DNA of 38,895 bases, taken from Acidovorax sp. NO-1. GTDB lineage: Bacteria > Pseudomonadota > Gammaproteobacteria > Burkholderiales > Burkholderiaceae_C. The notes below the pieces were generated by a model. That model saw only the letters and a program-made list of their open reading frames with translations, was not told the origin of the DNA and ran no database searches. Below are positions 37,499-38,895 of this stretch, in pieces (the stretch's first letter is position 1; every line of letters begins with the position of its first letter). A program made the translations under genes and the position numbers. The DNA lies in NCBI RefSeq assembly GCF_000238595.1, contig NZ_AGTS01000032.1, forward strand, positions 1 to 38,895, written 5' to 3'.

Positions 37499-38374
37499 AT
37501 GGCCACCGGACAGCGCCTGCTGGTGAAAATCACCCGCGAATCCTTGCCACAGGTGAAAGACAAATACCCCTTCATCTACCTGGAGCGCGGGCGGCTGGAG
37601 GTGGACGACAGCAGCGTGAAATGGATTGATGCCGACAACCACGTCGTTCCCCTGCCGGTAGCCACCCTCAATGCCCTGCTGCTGGGGCCGGGCACCACCA
37701 TCACGCACGAGGCCGTCAAGGCGGCCACTGCTGCCAACTGCCCGGTGTGCTGGGTGGGCGAGGACAGCCTGCTGTTTTACGCCGCAGGTTTTTTGCCCAC
37801 GGCAGACACCCGCAACCTGAAGCTTCAAATCACCTTGTCTGCCGACCCGGTGAAATCTGTGGAAGTAGCGCGGCGCATGTTTGCACGGCGCTTTCCAGAT
37901 GCCGATCTGGCGGGCAAAACGCTGCCCGAAATGATGGGCATGGAAGGCAACCGGGTGCGCCGCCTGTACGAAGAAAAGGCACTGCACTACCAGGTCGGCT
38001 GGAAAGGCCGCAGCTTCACCCCCGGCAAATTTGAAGCCAGCGACCTGACCAACCAAATCCTCACGGCCACCAATGCCGCGCTGTACGGCATCTTGAGTTC
38101 TGCCCTGCACAGCATGGGCTATTCGCCGCACATCGGCTTTATCCACTCGGGCAGCCCGCTGCCGTTTGTGTACGACCTGGCCGATTTGTACAAGGAGGAG
38201 CTGTGCATTGACCTCGCCTTTGCCCTCACCCGCGATTTGGCGGGCCGCTACGACAAGCACAAAGTGGCGGCACGGTTCAGGCAGCGGGTGATCGACATGG
38301 ACTTGCTGGCCAAGGTGGGCGAGGACGTGATTGCCATGCTGGGGACGGGCCGTGCTCATCGTTATCGCAAATGA
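37499..38374 (+). CDS. cas1: Cas1 integrase, type I-E
   Basis: 291 residues from the ATG at 37499, 4 bp after cas5. The catalytic metal ligands are visible: Glu in GMEGNRVRRLYEE, His in GFIHSGSPLPFVYDLADLY and the Asp in the same segment. Acts with Cas2 to insert new spacers at the leader end. The frame stays open well upstream inside cas5 but has no homology there. Confidence 0.95.
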   Translation: MATGQRLLVKITRESLPQVKDKYPFIYLERGRLEVDDSSVKWIDADNHVVPLPVATLNALLLGPGTTITHEAVKAATAANCPVCWVGEDSLLFYAAGFLPTADTRNLKLQITLSADPVKSVEVARRMFARRFPDADLAGKTLPEMMGMEGNRVRRLYEEKALHYQVGWKGRSFTPGKFEASDLTNQILTATNAALYGILSSALHSMGYSPHIGFIHSGSPLPFVYDLADLYKEELCIDLAFALTRDLAGRYDKHKVAARFRQRVIDMDLLAKVGEDVIAMLGTGRAHRYRK

Positions 38375-38639
38375 TCTGCCACCCGCCGTGCGCGGGCGCA
38401 TGAAGCTGTGGTTCATTGAACCCAGGCCCAACGTGTTTGTCTCCGGCATCAAAGACTCGGTGGCCACCACGGTGGTGGAGTACCTTTACCAGCATTGCCC
38501 GCCAGAGTCTGGCGTGCTGCTGATCAAGTCTATTTCCCACGCCCCGGGATTTGAAATCCGCACCATTGGCCCGCCACGCAAGCCCACCATTCAGATTTCG
38601 GGATTGGAGCTGATCATCGAAACCCTTAAATCGGGTTAA
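38352..38639 (+). CDS. cas2: Cas2, type I-E
   Basis: 95 residues from the GTG at 38352, overlapping cas1 by 23 bp. The family start LIVIANDLPPAVRGRMKLWF is followed by EPRPNVFVSGIKDSV, matching Cas2e of the CT1978 type. The open frame continues upstream to an ATG at 38331, which adds seven unconserved residues. Forms the central dimer of the Cas1-Cas2 adaptation complex. Confidence 0.93.
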   Translation: MLIVIANDLPPAVRGRMKLWFIEPRPNVFVSGIKDSVATTVVEYLYQHCPPESGVLLIKSISHAPGFEIRTIGPPRKPTIQISGLELIIETLKSG

Positions 38640-38686
38640 CACACTACCGGTAGTGTTTTCGGCGTTCCTAGACACTACCTGTCAGG
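38640..38686 (+). promoter_or_regulatory. Short CRISPR leader with a 16-bp palindrome
   Basis: Only 47 bp separate the cas2 stop from the first repeat. The stretch contains a perfect palindrome, ACACTACCGGTAGTGT (38641-38656), and a second half-site ACACTACC at 38672, 31 bp after the first. There is no long AT-rich stretch with an obvious IHF site as in E. coli, so an array promoter inside cas2 or no independent promoter are both possible. Confidence 0.6.
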
Positions 38687-38895
38687 GTCTTCCCCACGCC
38701 CGTGGGGGTGTTTCTGCCCAGGTAGTCCTTTGCCTCGCGGATGGCCTGTATTCCCCACGCCCGTGGGGGTGTTTCCGCCATCGCCCGCGAGCTGCTGGGC
38801 ACACATCAGTCTTCCCCACGCCCGTGGGAGTGTTTCTCTCACGCCTTGCGTCCTCTCTCTGCGCTCCACGTCTTCCCCACGCCCGTGGGGGTGTT
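38687..38895 (+). CRISPR. Type I-E CRISPR array (leader-proximal part)
   Basis: Four repeats at 38687, 38748, 38809 and 38870, with an exact 61-bp period, the last cut by the window end. Repeats are 28-29 bp, begin GTCTTCCCC and end GGTGTTTC around the hairpin core CCCCACGCCCGTGGGG; spacers are 32-33 bp. Orientation matches E. coli I-E repeats, with the leader on the cas2 side. Repeat 2 has A for C at position 3. Repeat 3 has A for G at 38829, removing the outermost hairpin pair. Repeats 1 and 4 agree over the visible bases. Confidence 0.98.

Noticed and set aside
38331..38351. Upstream ATG as the cas2 start
   Set aside because: The extra seven residues are not part of the Cas2e family start; the GTG at 38352 fits better.
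38715..38747. Spacer 1 matching the leader (CAGGTAGT)
   Set aside because: Only eight bases agree with the complement of the leader half-site, which is within chance and not a self-targeting spacer.

Overview
The window looks like a chromosomal segment of a GC-rich betaproteobacterium, most likely Comamonadaceae (Acidovorax, Comamonas or Alicycliphilus type). The clues are the housekeeping proteins, the long antisense open frames typical of high-GC DNA, and short palindromic repeats of the kind scattered through that family's genomes. It alternates ordinary core genes with three accessory patches.

Positions 1-2045 hold an intact winged-helix/nucleotidyltransferase plus HEPN pair (611-1234 and 223-630). 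Next to it lies a ruined canonical mntA-hepT pair: mntA is split by a 165-bp palindromic MITE-like element, and hepT survives only as its first 24 codons. A second copy of the same element family occupies 1-165. I see no gene in 1825-2045. Positions 2046-4826 form a clearly AT-rich four-gene operon on the minus strand: a membrane-anchored dCTP deaminase/dUTPase-fold protein lacking the catalytic Arg and Glu, an old-yellow-enzyme-like flavoprotein, a thymidylate-kinase-like protein and a small unknown protein. I do not recognise this combination as a named system. It is my best candidate for something undescribed, perhaps a nucleotide-sensing defence operon.

Positions 4862-27940 are mostly core. 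They include glnS (frameshifted in a G6/C6 run), a PXPV-repeat secreted protein, aroQ, arfB, a DODA-type dioxygenase, an esterase and a DUF3014 protein. A methionine catabolism cluster follows: an Lrp regulator, methionine gamma-lyase, a second Lrp regulator and a 2-oxo-acid dehydrogenase E1. Next comes a minus-strand run (TPR protein, L,D-transpeptidase, two cyclophilins, lpxH, mtfA), then cysS, a DNA glycosylase, accA, a chemoreceptor and tilS. A 42-bp double-hairpin repeat occurs five times. Two copies lie inside coding sequence (ppiA and tilS) in the same reading frame, and a third overlaps the start of the glycosylase gene.

At 28129 a tRNA-Ser(GCU) marks the start of an accessory region: a 384-bp stretch without a clear gene, a small AlpA-like/AT-hook DNA-binding protein, an IS630-family element whose TA target is in that gene's stop codon, and then a complete type I-E CRISPR-Cas locus in the order cas3-cse1-cse2-cas6e-cas7-cas5-cas1-cas2-array. 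The cse2 gene carries a one-base frameshift. The array starts only 47 bp after cas2, behind a leader containing a perfect 16-bp palindrome, and runs off the window end. Cas3, Cascade and Cas1-Cas2 would together give interference and adaptation if the cse2 lesion is a sequence error. If it is real, interference is probably weakened.
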